From Devosia sp. (GTDB lineage Bacteria > Pseudomonadota > Alphaproteobacteria > Rhizobiales > Devosiaceae): a stretch of DNA of 39,135 nt. Every line of letters starts with the position of its first letter. The first letter of the stretch is position 1. A program made the position numbers and the translations under genes. This document shows positions 18,793 through 28,953 of the stretch, piece after piece. The notes beneath the pieces were generated by a model. The model saw only the letters and a list, made by a program, of their open reading frames with translations, made no database searches and was not told the DNA's origin. The stretch spans positions 1-39,135 of the forward strand of contig JAUXUM010000210.1 in the NCBI GenBank assembly GCA_030680995.1, in the 5' to 3' direction.

Positions 18793-19182
18793 ATGATCCA
18801 CTTCGCGAAGCAGCTTTCCGCCGCCGCGATTGCTCTCGGCTTGAGCATCGCGCCGGCCTTGGCGGTTCAATCCCCGGTCGGCACCTGGCAGGTCGCGAGT
18901 GGCGAATCCCGGTTCGAAATCTCGTTGTGCGGCGACGGCACCCAAGTCTGCGCCAAGCTCGTCTGGCTGCGTGACGACGCCCGTACCGCCGAGAACCTGC
19001 CCTATCTCAACAGCTACGTGTTGATTGGTGCCAAGCGGGCGCTCGAGAACAAGTGGCGCGGCAGCGCCGAATATCTGGGCGAGGTGGTCAAGGGTACTTT
19101 GACCATGGTCGACGCCAACACCATGACCATCAATGGCTGCAAGGGCGCCTTGTGCCAGAAGTTCGAGCTGACGCGCATCTGA
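18793..19182 (+). CDS. Secreted DUF2147-like protein
   Basis: Signal peptide MIHFAKQLSAAAIALGLSIAPALA, then SPVGTWQVASGESRFEISLCGDGTQVCAKLVWLRDD. Confidence 0.8.
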   Translation: MIHFAKQLSAAAIALGLSIAPALAVQSPVGTWQVASGESRFEISLCGDGTQVCAKLVWLRDDARTAENLPYLNSYVLIGAKRALENKWRGSAEYLGEVVKGTLTMVDANTMTINGCKGALCQKFELTRI

Positions 19183-19292
19183 GCGCAGCGGTAACGTCTT
19201 CGTGCGGCAACTGGAATCGAGGGAACTGCGTTTCCAAATCGACAAAAGTGAGCTGGCGCCGATGCGCCAGCCGAACCGACGGGGAAGCACCT

Positions 19293-19532
19293 ATGCAAAG
19301 CCATTCGCCGCGTTCTTCTTCAGAGGTTCAGTTGAACCATGCCCCGCTCTGGCTGGCGGCGTCGGAGGGGCGGCGTCTGCGGCGGCCGCTGTCCGAGGTG
19401 ATCGCCGACATCAACGGTCCCGAAACCACCATGATCATCGAATTCTTCGGTATCACCGGGGCCGAACAGCGGGCCGCCCTCCACGCCTTCCCCGGCGGCG
19501 GGCGGTTCGTGCTGGCGTCTTCAGTGCGGTAG
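19293..19532 (+). CDS. Hypothetical protein, 79 aa
   Basis: MQSHSPRSSSEVQLNHAPLWLAASEGRRLRRPLSEVIADINGPETTMIIEFFGITG...; in-frame ATG 19293 inside ORF 19053..19532. Confidence 0.5.
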   Translation: MQSHSPRSSSEVQLNHAPLWLAASEGRRLRRPLSEVIADINGPETTMIIEFFGITGAEQRAALHAFPGGGRFVLASSVR

Positions 19533-19543
19533 CACTGAACCCG

Positions 19544-20530
19544 TCACAGCCACCCCCGCCCCTTGAAGTAGAGGAACGGCACGACCGCCGATATCACCAT
19601 GAGCGTGATGGCGAAGGGGTACCCCAGGAGCCAGTGCAACTCGGGCATGAAATCGAAGTTCATGCCGTAATTCGATGCGACCAGCGTCGGCGGGAGAAAC
19701 ACCACTGCCGCCACCGAAAAGATCTTGATGATCTGGTTCTGCTCGAGGTTGATGAGCCCCAGCGTCGCATCGAGCAGGAAGTTGATCTTGTTCGACATGA
19801 AGGCCGCATGCTCGGCCAGCGATGCGACGTCGCGCTGGATGAGCTTGGTGCGTTGCCGGCTCTCGCGATTGGCCGGCCGATTACCCTCCTCGAGTGCGGC
19901 GTGATAGGCCGCCAGCCGGGTGATGCTCACCAGACTTTCCCGCACCATGGTGAGCAGGTCGCCCTGTCGCCCGATCCGCTCGATCACCGATTGCAGATTG
20001 CGCGTCTTTTTGCTTACCGTCGAAGCCTGGTTGCGGAAGATTCCCGCCGAAATGGCGTCGATCTCGTTGCCCGCCCGTTCCAGCGTGTCGGCAAGCCGGT
20101 CCACGATCGCCTCGACGATGCCCAGCATCGTCAGTTCTCCGGTGCTGGCCGAAACGACGCCCGGGCGCTGGCTGCGCACCAGGAAAGCGCGGAACGGCTT
20201 GGGCTCGACGTAGCGGACGGTGACCAGCGCCTGGTCCTTGAGGATGAACGTCACCGGCGTCTTGGCCGGAGCATCGGTATCGAGGTTGGCGAGAGCGGTG
20301 ATGGTCATGAATTCGGCGCCGTCTTCGTGGTATAGCCGCGCCGAAAGTTCGATCTCCTCCATCTCGTCCCGCGAAGGCACTTGAACGCCCAGCAGCTTTT
20401 CGGCGTGCGCGTTCTCCTCCGGCGTCGGATTGATGAGGTCCGTCCAGACGGGTGTCACCCCGTTCTGTTCGGCGTCCGGCGTCTCGACCGGGACAAGGCG
20501 GTTTGTTTGCCAGTCATAGGTGCGCAGCAT
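19544..20530 (-). CDS. corA: CorA-type magnesium/divalent cation transporter
   Basis: 328 aa with C-terminal YGMNFDFMPELHWLLGYPFAI (GMN motif) and two TM helices. Confidence 0.95.
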   Translation of the reverse strand: MLRTYDWQTNRLVPVETPDAEQNGVTPVWTDLINPTPEENAHAEKLLGVQVPSRDEMEEIELSARLYHEDGAEFMTITALANLDTDAPAKTPVTFILKDQALVTVRYVEPKPFRAFLVRSQRPGVVSASTGELTMLGIVEAIVDRLADTLERAGNEIDAISAGIFRNQASTVSKKTRNLQSVIERIGRQGDLLTMVRESLVSITRLAAYHAALEEGNRPANRESRQRTKLIQRDVASLAEHAAFMSNKINFLLDATLGLINLEQNQIIKIFSVAAVVFLPPTLVASNYGMNFDFMPELHWLLGYPFAITLMVISAVVPFLYFKGRGWL

Positions 20531-20799
20531 CGGGAGGGCTCCTCTCTTGCAGGACCGATACAGTCCCGCTGCCCAGGCGCGATGCGCGCTAGCTCAGAAA
20601 GACCGCGTCGGGGTCGAAGCTCGACTTCGACTGTCGGGGTTCATCCGGTTTATCCTTCGCGCCTGACGCGCTGACACCTGAGGCAATGGCCGTTTCGAGG
20701 CTGTCTGTCAATTCCAACGTCCGATCGGGGAAATGCGATGCCCCATCGTTTTGCCAGCCGCGGGGTGGAAAGCTGGTTGGCGATGTTTCCGAATGCCGT

Positions 20800-22653
20800 C
20801 TAGCGGGATAGTCGCAGCGCGGATATATTCTGCCCGATTTCGCGAAATGCGTCTTTCAAGTCGGTCCCCGTGGTTGCGAGATAGGCATGCGAGGCGTCCG
20901 TCGCGCAGTTCGCCATGAGGTCCCGCGCATTCTGATTATTCACAATGTCGAAGCCGACCGTGTAGACAATTATTCCGGCCGCCTTGATGGCATCGCACTG
21001 GTTGATGGCCTGGGTCCATGCACTGCCGTTCGGCGCGTTGCAGTTAATGTGATCAGCCGCGGAACCGCTGCCCCAAATCGAGTCCTTGCTGATCACGCCG
21101 TTGCACTAGGTGGTGTTGAATTCGCCATCCGTCATGAGAACAAGAACCTTAAGCAAGTTCCCCGTGTCGTACGCGGCGGGCCTGCTCTCGGGTGGCCAAA
21201 GATAACCGAAGTTTGGAGAAATCATGTACCACGACCATGCCAATCCTATTTGGCCAGCAGTGGATCCACCAGCAGTAAGACTACTTGCGGCCGCACTTAG
21301 CGCAGTCTTATTGCTGGACAAGGGAAAAATGTTTGGAGTCAGGCAGGGGTTTTTTGAACTCGGATAATTTAACCCAAGATAGGTTACGCTGGGTGCCGCA
21401 TCGGTCCATGCATTTGTAGTGCGATCGGTCGTGCAGGTGCTGACTTGAAATGTATTCCAATTGCCTTGTGGACTTTGAAAATAGTAATATTGGCAGCCAT
21501 AGGTGGTACAGAACAAAGAGCCACCAGAACTGTACGTCCCATAACTTGGACCCTTCGTATCTAATAGCGCAAAACTATTCGCACTTGTGTTAGCAACATT
21601 AAAAATACTATTGTTGAGCTGGGTCATGCCGCCAACGCCAGTAATGTATACGACGTCGCCGTTGGAGAATCCATGCGCGCTGGAGGTGATGACGATCTCG
21701 CAGGCGGAGGTCTGGCATTTTTTGACGGTGCCGCCGGAGGAATAGGTGCTGTAGCTCGAACTGTCGACGCCGTTAAGCGTGAACTGCGTCGTACTCGTTA
21801 CGGTGATTGTATATGACTTGTTGTTAAGCTGAGTCATGCCGTTTACACCGGTGATGTAGACGGTGTCGCCCGTGATGTAGCCGTGTGCGCTAGATGTTGT
21901 GATTTTTGCGGGCTTGGCTTTCGTCGCTCCCGATATGCCCTTTGACGAGCCGGTAACCGCCCACGCCGCGCCGGCGATCGTTTTCGCGGCAGCGATGGGG
22001 CCGCGTACCGAAGCGGCGTAGCCGCCCACATTGACACCCATCGAATACGGTATCAGCGCCATCTTCGAGTATGTCGGCGTCTGTACGTCCTGAACGACGA
22101 TGCCGATAAGCTCTTTTGTCGCCGCGCGCAGGTCGATGATCTTTTGCCCCGACATCGATCCGGTGGTATCGAGCGCAAGGGCGACCTCGACGTCGACCGA
22201 TCCCCGTGTTGCCTCCGCCATCAGTCGAGCGGTGAGCGAGGGGAAGCCGATCAGGGCGACGAAGGCGGTCGGAATCTTGAGTCTGGCTTCCAGATGCAGC
22301 GTGCCCTCGGCCGCATCGATGGCGACGGTGTCGATCTGCGCACAGGGCGGTATCGCCTGATCGGTACAAATGCTCCAGCCCTCGGTGCCGGAGGAGAGCT
22401 GTTGTACCAGAAGGTTCTGGGCTTTGGTTTTGATGATCGCTGCCGCGTCGGCATCGTAGATTCCAGGCTGCAGCCCGAGAGCGGCCGCATCGAGCGCAAC
22501 CTGGGCGCGGGTGCGGGCCTGTTCGATCGAAGTGTAATCGACCACCGCGCCGGACGTCGCCACCAGCACGATTGCCATAACGCCGAAGAGCACGAGGAAG
22601 GCCCCGCGCTCATCGGATCGGAAGCGTGCCAGGAGTCGCAAAATTCGGTGCAT
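20800..22653 (-). pseudogene. TadG/TadE-like pilus-assembly protein with vWA domain; split by an in-frame TAG at 21106-21108
   Basis: N-terminal RFRSDERGAFLVLFGVMAIVLVATSGAVVDY, MIDAS DTTGSMSG, LVLMTDGEFNTT-TAG-CNGVISKDSIWGSGSAADHINC...YTVGFDIVNNQNARDLMANCATDASHAYLATTGTDLKDAFREIGQNISALRLSR; both halves are in the same frame. Confidence 0.8.
21519..21915 (-). repeat. Two tandem FCCH-like protein repeats within the vWA gene
   Basis: KPAKITTSSAHGYITGDTVYITGVNGMTQLNNKSYTITVTSTTQFTLNGVDSSSYSTYSSGGT and CEIVITSSAHGFSNGDVVYITGVGGMTQLNNSIFNVANTSANSFALLDTKGPSYGTYSSGGS. Confidence 0.75.
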
Positions 22654-22705
22654 GAAGACCTGCGGAGACGGAACAGCAGCTCCGCAGTCTGCCGCAAATT
22701 CCTAA

Positions 22706-23341
22706 CTAAAGAACAATCACAGTAGCGCCGATTTTTACGCGTTCGAAGAGATCCACAACATCATCATTGATCATCCGGATGCAGCCCGAGGAGACGTTCT
22801 GGCCGATGCTCCAGGGTTCGTTCGTGCCGTGGATGCGATAGAGCGTCGAGCCGATATAGAGGGCGCGGGCGCCGAGCGGGTTGTCCGGGCCGCCGGGCAT
22901 GTAGTCGGGCAGGCCGGGCTTGCGTTTCTTCATCTCGGCGGGTGGAGTCCAGCCTGGCCATTCGCGTTTGCTGGTCAGACGGTGCGCACCACTCCACTCG
23001 AAGCCGTCGCGGGCGGTGCCGATGCCGTAACGCAGGGCTTTGCCATTCCCCAGAACCAGATAGAGGAACTTTTGCCCGGTGTTGACGATGATGGTGCCGG
23101 GTTTCTCGCCGCCCTTGTAAGGCACGACCTGGCGCAGGTACCTGGGATCGAGCCGCACCTTGCCGCTCCGCAACTGCAGCGCATTGGTGGGCTTGCCGCT
23201 GGTCAGCTGCAGGCCGGCCGGCGGATTGAACATATGAAATGGCCGGCTGCCGGCGACCGCCGGGCCAACAAGGAGCGAGATAGAAAGGGCAATAGCCAAG
23301 CCGCCCGCGGCGGCACGTGACCAACGCAACATTTGCAACAC
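22706..23341 (-). CDS. L,D-transpeptidase (YkuD family)
   Basis: YRIHGTNEPWSIGQNVSSGCIRMINDDVVDLFERVKIGATVIVL catalytic motif; N-terminal signal sequence. Confidence 0.93.
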   Translation of the reverse strand: MLQMLRWSRAAAGGLAIALSISLLVGPAVAGSRPFHMFNPPAGLQLTSGKPTNALQLRSGKVRLDPRYLRQVVPYKGGEKPGTIIVNTGQKFLYLVLGNGKALRYGIGTARDGFEWSGAHRLTSKREWPGWTPPAEMKKRKPGLPDYMPGGPDNPLGARALYIGSTLYRIHGTNEPWSIGQNVSSGCIRMINDDVVDLFERVKIGATVIVL

Positions 23342-23558
23342 TCACACTGGATTACGCAGGGCCCGGCGCCTGTCCGGGACAGGCACAAATAATTGCGTCA
23401 AATGACCAATATTGGGTGAACCCGAATGGTTAAGTCTTTGCCGCGGAACGTGGTTTCCATTCGGCTAACGGGCCGGCGACAACCGCCAGCCGCGTCACAA
23501 CCGGGTTGCAGCGTGCGTTCGGCCGCCTTACCCATGAGCACGACAAGCACGAGGCGAC

Positions 23559-24206
23559 ATGAGCACCGACGAAACCCGAGCCATCCGTTGCGCATGGGCC
23601 GGCACCGAGGGCATCTATCTCGACTACCACGACCGCGAGTGGGGGCCGCCCCGCCGTCTCCGATACAAGGCTCTTCGAAAAACTCTGCCTCGAGGGTTTC
23701 CAGTCCGGCCTCTCCTGGCTGACCATCCTGCGCAAGCGCGAGAATTTCCGCGCCGCGTTCCATGGCTTCGAGATCGGGAAGGTCGCGGCCATGGGCGAGG
23801 CCGACATCGGGCGTCTGCTGCAGGACGCCGGCATCATCCGCCATCGCGGCAAGATCGCCTCGACCATCGACAATGCCAGGCGGGCGCTGGAAATCCGGGC
23901 CGAGTTCGGCTCGCTCGCGGCCTATTTCTGGGGTTTCGAACCCAGGCCCGGGGAGCGGCCGGAGCGGCTGACCCGGGACGTGCTCGAGACCATGGCCGAA
24001 ACCGGGGCCTCGCGCGCGCTGAGCAAGGATCTGCGCAAGCGCGGCTTCGGTTTCGTCGGGCCAACCACCTGTTATGCGTTCATGCAGGCGATGGGGCTGG
24101 TCAACGACCATGTCGAGGGGTGCTTTTGCCGGATGAGGTTGAGGCGGAGCGGGAGCGGCTGGCGCGGCCCTGGCGGGGGAAGGTGGCCCGGCTGCGGCCG
24201 CAGTAG
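23559..24206 (+). pseudogene. tag: DNA-3-methyladenine glycosylase I, two frameshifts
   Basis: Frame A MSTDETRAIRCAWAGTEGIYLDYHDREWG; frame B VSDTRLFEKLCLEGFQSGLSWLTILRKRENFRAAFHGFEIGK...GFVGPTTCYAFMQAMGLVNDHVEGC; frame A again [14 protein letters not shown]. Confidence 0.85.
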
Positions 24207-24340
24207 AGCACCGTCGTCTGCCCACCCACCGGCCGTCATCCCTATCTGTTGCGGTTTGGCCACAGAGCGCTTCGCCTTGTCTCCAAATGGCCTTTCCGCT
24301 AGGAACGGGCCTGATTCCGGACCCGGACCGCCCTTTACAC

Positions 24341-25834
24341 ATGACCGATACGAAAAAGCTCATCGAACCGCGGCTCCCGCGCGGCTTTGAAGACCGTTTG
24401 CCCGGTGAGATCGCGGCCGTCGATCAGATGCTTGCAACCATCAAGAGAGTCTTCGAGCGCTATGGCTTCGACCCGCTAGAAACCCCGCTGTTCGAATATA
24501 CCGAGACGCTGGGCAAGTTCCTGCCCGATACCGACCGGCCGAACGAAGGCGTCTTCTCGCTGCAGGACGACGACGAGCAGTGGCTGAGCCTGCGCTACGA
24601 CCTCACCGCGCCGCTCGCCCGCTATTTCGCCCAGAACTACGACCGGCTGCCGAAACCCTTCCGCTCCTATCGCCAGGGCCTCGTGTTCCGCAACGAAAAG
24701 CCGGGGCCGGGGCGCTTCCGCCAGTTCATGCAGTTCGACGCCGATACGGTTGGGGCAGCAGGCCCAGAGGCCGATGCCGAGATGTGCATGATGATGGCCG
24801 ATACCATGGACGCCTTGGGGCTGGCCGGGAAGTATGTGGTGAAGGTGAATAACCGGAAGTTTTGGGATGGCGCTCTCGATGCTCTTGGCGTCGCGCATGA
24901 CCGCCGCCTGACGGTATTGCGCGCGGTCGACAAACTTGACCGAGTCGGCATCGACGGTGTGACCGAACTGCTCGGGAAGGGACGCAAGGATGAGAGCGGC
25001 GACTTTACCATTGGCGCTGAGCTTGACGAAGCTGCCATCTGGGTCGTTACCGAGCTGCTGAGAGCGAATGACTTTGACGTCCAAATGGACGATATCAACT
25101 ACTTCTCTTTAGCGCTCGCCGCGGATAGCAGGCTTTCAATCAATGCCATTTTCCGGGAAGGCGTCGAAGAGCTGCGGCAGATTTCAAGGCTGGTGGTTGC
25201 GTCAAACTACAAGAACGATCGCATCCGGATCGACTACTCCGTGGTTCGGGGCCTCGAATACTACACCGGCCCGGTCTTCGAGATCGAACTCACCTTCGAG
25301 GTGAAGAACGAAAAAGGCCAGCCGGTCGTGTTCGGCTCGGTCGGTGGCGGCGGCCGATATGACGGGCTGGTGAGTCGCTTCCGCAACGAGCCCGTCCCGG
25401 CGACTGGCTTCTCCATCGGGGTCTCGCGTCTGGCCCAGGCCTTGAAGCTCACCGGCAATCTCGGGGCCGAAACACCGGTCGGGCCGGTGGTCGTGCTGGT
25501 CATGGACCGGGACCAGACCGCCCGCTATCAGGCCATGGTTTCCGAACTCCGCAGCGCCGGCATCCGCACCGAGATGTACCTCGGTCCCTCCGGCATGAAC
25601 GCGCAGATGAAATACGCCAACCGGCGAAACGCGCCCGCCGTGGTGATCGAAGGCAGCCATGAGCGCGAGCAAGACCTGGTCACCATCAAGGATATGATCG
25701 CCGGCGCCGAAGCCGCCAAGGCCTTCACCGACCACGCCGAAATGAAGGCGGCGCGCCCCGCCCAGTTCAATGCGCCCCGCAGCGGGCTCGTCGAGGCGGT
25801 CAAGCGCGTGCTCGCCACCGAGGGGGTCAAGTGA
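24341..25834 (+). CDS. hisS: Histidyl-tRNA synthetase
   Basis: [25 protein letters not shown] (motif 2), [19 protein letters not shown] 24341; overlaps hisZ. Confidence 0.95.
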   Translation: MTDTKKLIEPRLPRGFEDRLPGEIAAVDQMLATIKRVFERYGFDPLETPLFEYTETLGKFLPDTDRPNEGVFSLQDDDEQWLSLRYDLTAPLARYFAQNYDRLPKPFRSYRQGLVFRNEKPGPGRFRQFMQFDADTVGAAGPEADAEMCMMMADTMDALGLAGKYVVKVNNRKFWDGALDALGVAHDRRLTVLRAVDKLDRVGIDGVTELLGKGRKDESGDFTIGAELDEAAIWVVTELLRANDFDVQMDDINYFSLALAADSRLSINAIFREGVEELRQISRLVVASNYKNDRIRIDYSVVRGLEYYTGPVFEIELTFEVKNEKGQPVVFGSVGGGGRYDGLVSRFRNEPVPATGFSIGVSRLAQALKLTGNLGAETPVGPVVVLVMDRDQTARYQAMVSELRSAGIRTEMYLGPSGMNAQMKYANRRNAPAVVIEGSHEREQDLVTIKDMIAGAEAAKAFTDHAEMKAARPAQFNAPRSGLVEAVKRVLATEGVK

Positions 25835-26916
25835 AGACCGCTTCGGAACGCTACGCGGCGCTGGTTCGGCTGGTCGAATCGCGGACGGTGACGCGGGTCA
25901 CCCCGCCGCTGCTGCTGCCGGCCGCGCCGTTCTTCGACCTTGCCGGCGAGGAATTCGGCCGGCAGCTGCTGCTGACCACGGCGAACAACGGCATCGAATA
26001 TTGCCTGCGGCCCGATTTCACCCTGCCGATCGCCAAGACCTATCTGGAGGACGGACTGATCGGCGTGCCGGCGGCCTATACCTATCTGGGCACTATTTTC
26101 CGCCAGCAGAACGGCCAGCCGGTCGAATACGAGCAAGCGGGGCTCGAGCTGCTCGGCCATGCCGATGCCGGTCAGGCGCTCGACCAGGTCCTGACCTTTG
26201 CCCGCTGGGCCCTCGCCATCTACGATGTCACCGCGCCTTCGATCCGGCTGGGCGGGGTGGGGCTGTTCGAGGCCTTCCTCGAAGCGGCCGAAGTGCCGCC
26301 CGCCTGGCGGGCGCGCATCCGCCACCGCTTCGGGCACCCGGAGGCGCTGCAGCGCCTGATGGAGCGGCTGGCGACGCCCGGCGATGTCATCACCGGCCAC
26401 GCGCCGGACGGCCGCGAGACCGTGATCGAGATCGTCACCGACGCCATGCTCTCGGCGGGCCTGAGCCTCATCGGCAGCCGCACGCCCGAGGAGATCGCCG
26501 ACCGCTACCTCGAAAAACAGGCGCTCGACGCGGCCCGCATCCCCGAACGCACGGTGGAATTGCTGCAGGATTATCTCTCCGTCGCAGAGAGCGCCCAAAG
26601 TGCCCTCGACCGCATCGGCGCCATGTGCCGCGCCCACGGCGTCGATTTCGAGGCGCCGCTGTTCCAGGTGCGCAATCACGCCGCCGCGCTCGCCGCGCTC
26701 TCGCCCAACGCCGACGTGATCTTCGATGCCAGCTTCTCGCCGCGTCTCGACTACTATACCGGCATCGTCTTCGAGATGACCGGCGAGGAGGGCGACATCC
26801 TGGCTTCGGGCGGCGAATACGACCGCCTGCTGACCCGGCTCGGCGCCCCCCGGCACATCACCGCCTCGGGCTGCGCGCTCTGGGTCGACCGGCTGGAACG
26901 GGAGGCGACGCGATGA
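25831..26916 (+). CDS. hisZ: ATP phosphoribosyltransferase regulatory subunit
   Basis: HisRS-paralog sequence between hisS and his[34 protein letters not shown]. Confidence 0.93.
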   Translation: MKTASERYAALVRLVESRTVTRVTPPLLLPAAPFFDLAGEEFGRQLLLTTANNGIEYCLRPDFTLPIAKTYLEDGLIGVPAAYTYLGTIFRQQNGQPVEYEQAGLELLGHADAGQALDQVLTFARWALAIYDVTAPSIRLGGVGLFEAFLEAAEVPPAWRARIRHRFGHPEALQRLMERLATPGDVITGHAPDGRETVIEIVTDAMLSAGLSLIGSRTPEEIADRYLEKQALDAARIPERTVELLQDYLSVAESAQSALDRIGAMCRAHGVDFEAPLFQVRNHAAALAALSPNADVIFDASFSPRLDYYTGIVFEMTGEEGDILASGGEYDRLLTRLGAPRHITASGCALWVDRLEREATR

Positions 26917-27638
26917 CCGGCGGCCTGACGCTTGCCGTGCCCTCCAAGGGGCGGTTGGAGGAAATGACCCGCAAGGCCTTTTCCTCCTCGCGGCTCACCA
27001 TCGCGCGGCCCGGCGGGGTCCGCTCCTATGTCGGCTCGATCAAGAACCAGCCACAGGTGACGGTGCGCTTCTATCCGGCGGCCGAGATCGCGCGCGAGCT
27101 GATCTTCGGCGGCGTCGATATCGGCGTCACCGGCACCGACCTCATCCACGAGGTCTCCGAAAGCGGAGACGAGAATGTGCTCTTCGTGCGGGGGCTCGGC
27201 TTCGGCGAGGCCGATGTCGTGGTCGCCGTGCCCGACGCCTGGATCGACGTGCAGCGGATGGTCGATCTCGCCGACGTCGCATCGGACTTCCGCGCCCGGC
27301 ATGGCCGCTGGCTGCGGGTGGCGACCAAATATGTGAACCTGACGCGCCGCCACTTCGCCAAGTACGGCATCGCCGAATACCGCATCGTCGAGAGCGCGGG
27401 TGCAACCGAGGCGGCGCCCGCCTCCGGCTCGGCCGACCTCATCGTCGACATCACCTCGACCGGCTCCACGCTGGCGGCGAACTCGCTGCGGGTGCTCGAG
27501 GACGGCCTGATCATGAAGAGCGAGGCCAATCTCATCGTCTCGCGCACCGCCGACTGGACGCCGTTGCGCAAGGCCCAGCTCGAGGCGCTGCTTTCGATCC
27601 TGGGTGGCGTACCGGCGGGGATCTCGACGCTGCTCTAG
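26913..27638 (+). CDS. hisG: ATP phosphoribosyltransferase catalytic subunit, short form
   Basis: [23 protein letters not shown]...GGVDIGVTGTDLIHE...SADLIVDITSTGSTLAANSL; ATGA overlap with hisZ. Confidence 0.95.
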   Translation: MTGGLTLAVPSKGRLEEMTRKAFSSSRLTIARPGGVRSYVGSIKNQPQVTVRFYPAAEIARELIFGGVDIGVTGTDLIHEVSESGDENVLFVRGLGFGEADVVVAVPDAWIDVQRMVDLADVASDFRARHGRWLRVATKYVNLTRRHFAKYGIAEYRIVESAGATEAAPASGSADLIVDITSTGSTLAANSLRVLEDGLIMKSEANLIVSRTADWTPLRKAQLEALLSILGGVPAGISTLL

Positions 27639-27716
27639 GCTTCGCTGAACTGTGAGGGGGCCTTAACTGGGTTGTCCCTATAAGTAGCCGATCCAAGCCT
27701 TCAGCAAGGGATTCGC

Positions 27717-28949
27717 ATGGCCGAGGCCGAACTCGAACTAACCATTCTGATGCCCTGCCTCAACGAGGCGGAGACGCTGGCCACCTGCATTGCCAAGGCG
27801 AGCGGCTTTCTCGACCGCAGCGGCATTTCGGGCGAGGTGCTGATCGCCGACAATGGCTCGACCGACGGCTCGCAAGGGATCGCCGAGGCGACCGGCGCCC
27901 GTGTCGTCGAGGTTCATGAGAAGGGCTACGGCGCGGCGCTGGGCGGCGGCATTGCCGCGGCGCGCGGCAGATATGTCATTATGGGCGATGCCGACGACAG
28001 CTACGACTTCGCCGGTCTCGACAGTTTCGTCGACGAGCTGCGCAAAGGCAGCCAACTGGTGATGGGCAACCGCTTCAAGGGCGGCATCGCCCCCGGCGCC
28101 ATGCCTTGGCATCACAAGCATATCGGCAACCCCGTCCTGTCGTTCCTGGGCAAGCTGTTCTTCCGCACCGTGGCATCGGACTTCCACTGCGGCCTGCGCG
28201 GCTTCGACCGCGAGGCCATCCTCGGGCTCAATCTGCGCACCACCGGGATGGAATTTGCCTCCGAGATGCTGGTCAAGGCGACGCTCTCGGGGCTCGGAGT
28301 GACCGAAGTGCCCACGACGCTTTCGCCCGATGGCCGCTCGCGCGCATCGCATCTGCGTTCGTTCCGCGATGGCTGGCGGCACCTGCGCTTCCTGCTGCTG
28401 TTCTCGCCGCGCTGGCTGTTCCTCTACCCGGGCTATGCACTGCTGGCGGTGGGCCTGTTCCTGGGGGCGCTGCTGTTTCGCGGCCCGGTCAGGATCAGCT
28501 CCACCATCGAACTCGACATCCACACCTTCCTGATGGCCGCCATGTTCATCCTGGTCGGTCTGCAGGCTGTCTCCTTCGCCATCATCGGCCGCCGCTTCGC
28601 CTCGCGTTACGGCTTCATCCCCCGATCGGAAACCTTCGACGGCGTGCTCGAGTCGCTGACGCTCGAACGGGTACTGGTCGTCGCGGTGATCCTCGTCGCG
28701 GTGGGCGTGGGGACCCTGATATGGGGCCTCACGCAATGGGCGGAGCGGGGCTTCGGCACGCTCAATCCATCGACCACGATGCGGGCGATGATCCTCGCCA
28801 TGACTGCGCTCGTGGCCGGCCTGCAGCTTGCGATGTCGGCCTTCATGTCCTCGATGATCACCATTCCGCTGCTCGAACGCCGCGTATCATCGGTGCCGCC
28901 AGGAGACTTCGTGGTCCGCCGCGCCACCGACCGGCAACGGAAGACATAG
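27717..28949 (+). CDS. Family 2 glycosyltransferase with C-terminal TM segments
   Basis: LTILMPCLNEAETLATCIAKASGFL, ADNGSTDGS, MGDADDSYDF; four or so hydrophobic segments at the C-terminus. Confidence 0.92.
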   Translation: MAEAELELTILMPCLNEAETLATCIAKASGFLDRSGISGEVLIADNGSTDGSQGIAEATGARVVEVHEKGYGAALGGGIAAARGRYVIMGDADDSYDFAGLDSFVDELRKGSQLVMGNRFKGGIAPGAMPWHHKHIGNPVLSFLGKLFFRTVASDFHCGLRGFDREAILGLNLRTTGMEFASEMLVKATLSGLGVTEVPTTLSPDGRSRASHLRSFRDGWRHLRFLLLFSPRWLFLYPGYALLAVGLFLGALLFRGPVRISSTIELDIHTFLMAAMFILVGLQAVSFAIIGRRFASRYGFIPRSETFDGVLESLTLERVLVVAVILVAVGVGTLIWGLTQWAERGFGTLNPSTTMRAMILAMTALVAGLQLAMSAFMSSMITIPLLERRVSSVPPGDFVVRRATDRQRKT

Positions 28950-28953
28950 CCTC

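Noticed and set aside
23398-24363. 321-aa minus-strand ORF over the tag locus
   Set aside because: Pro/Ala/Arg-rich shadow frame; the plus strand shows conserved Tag sequence despite frameshifts.
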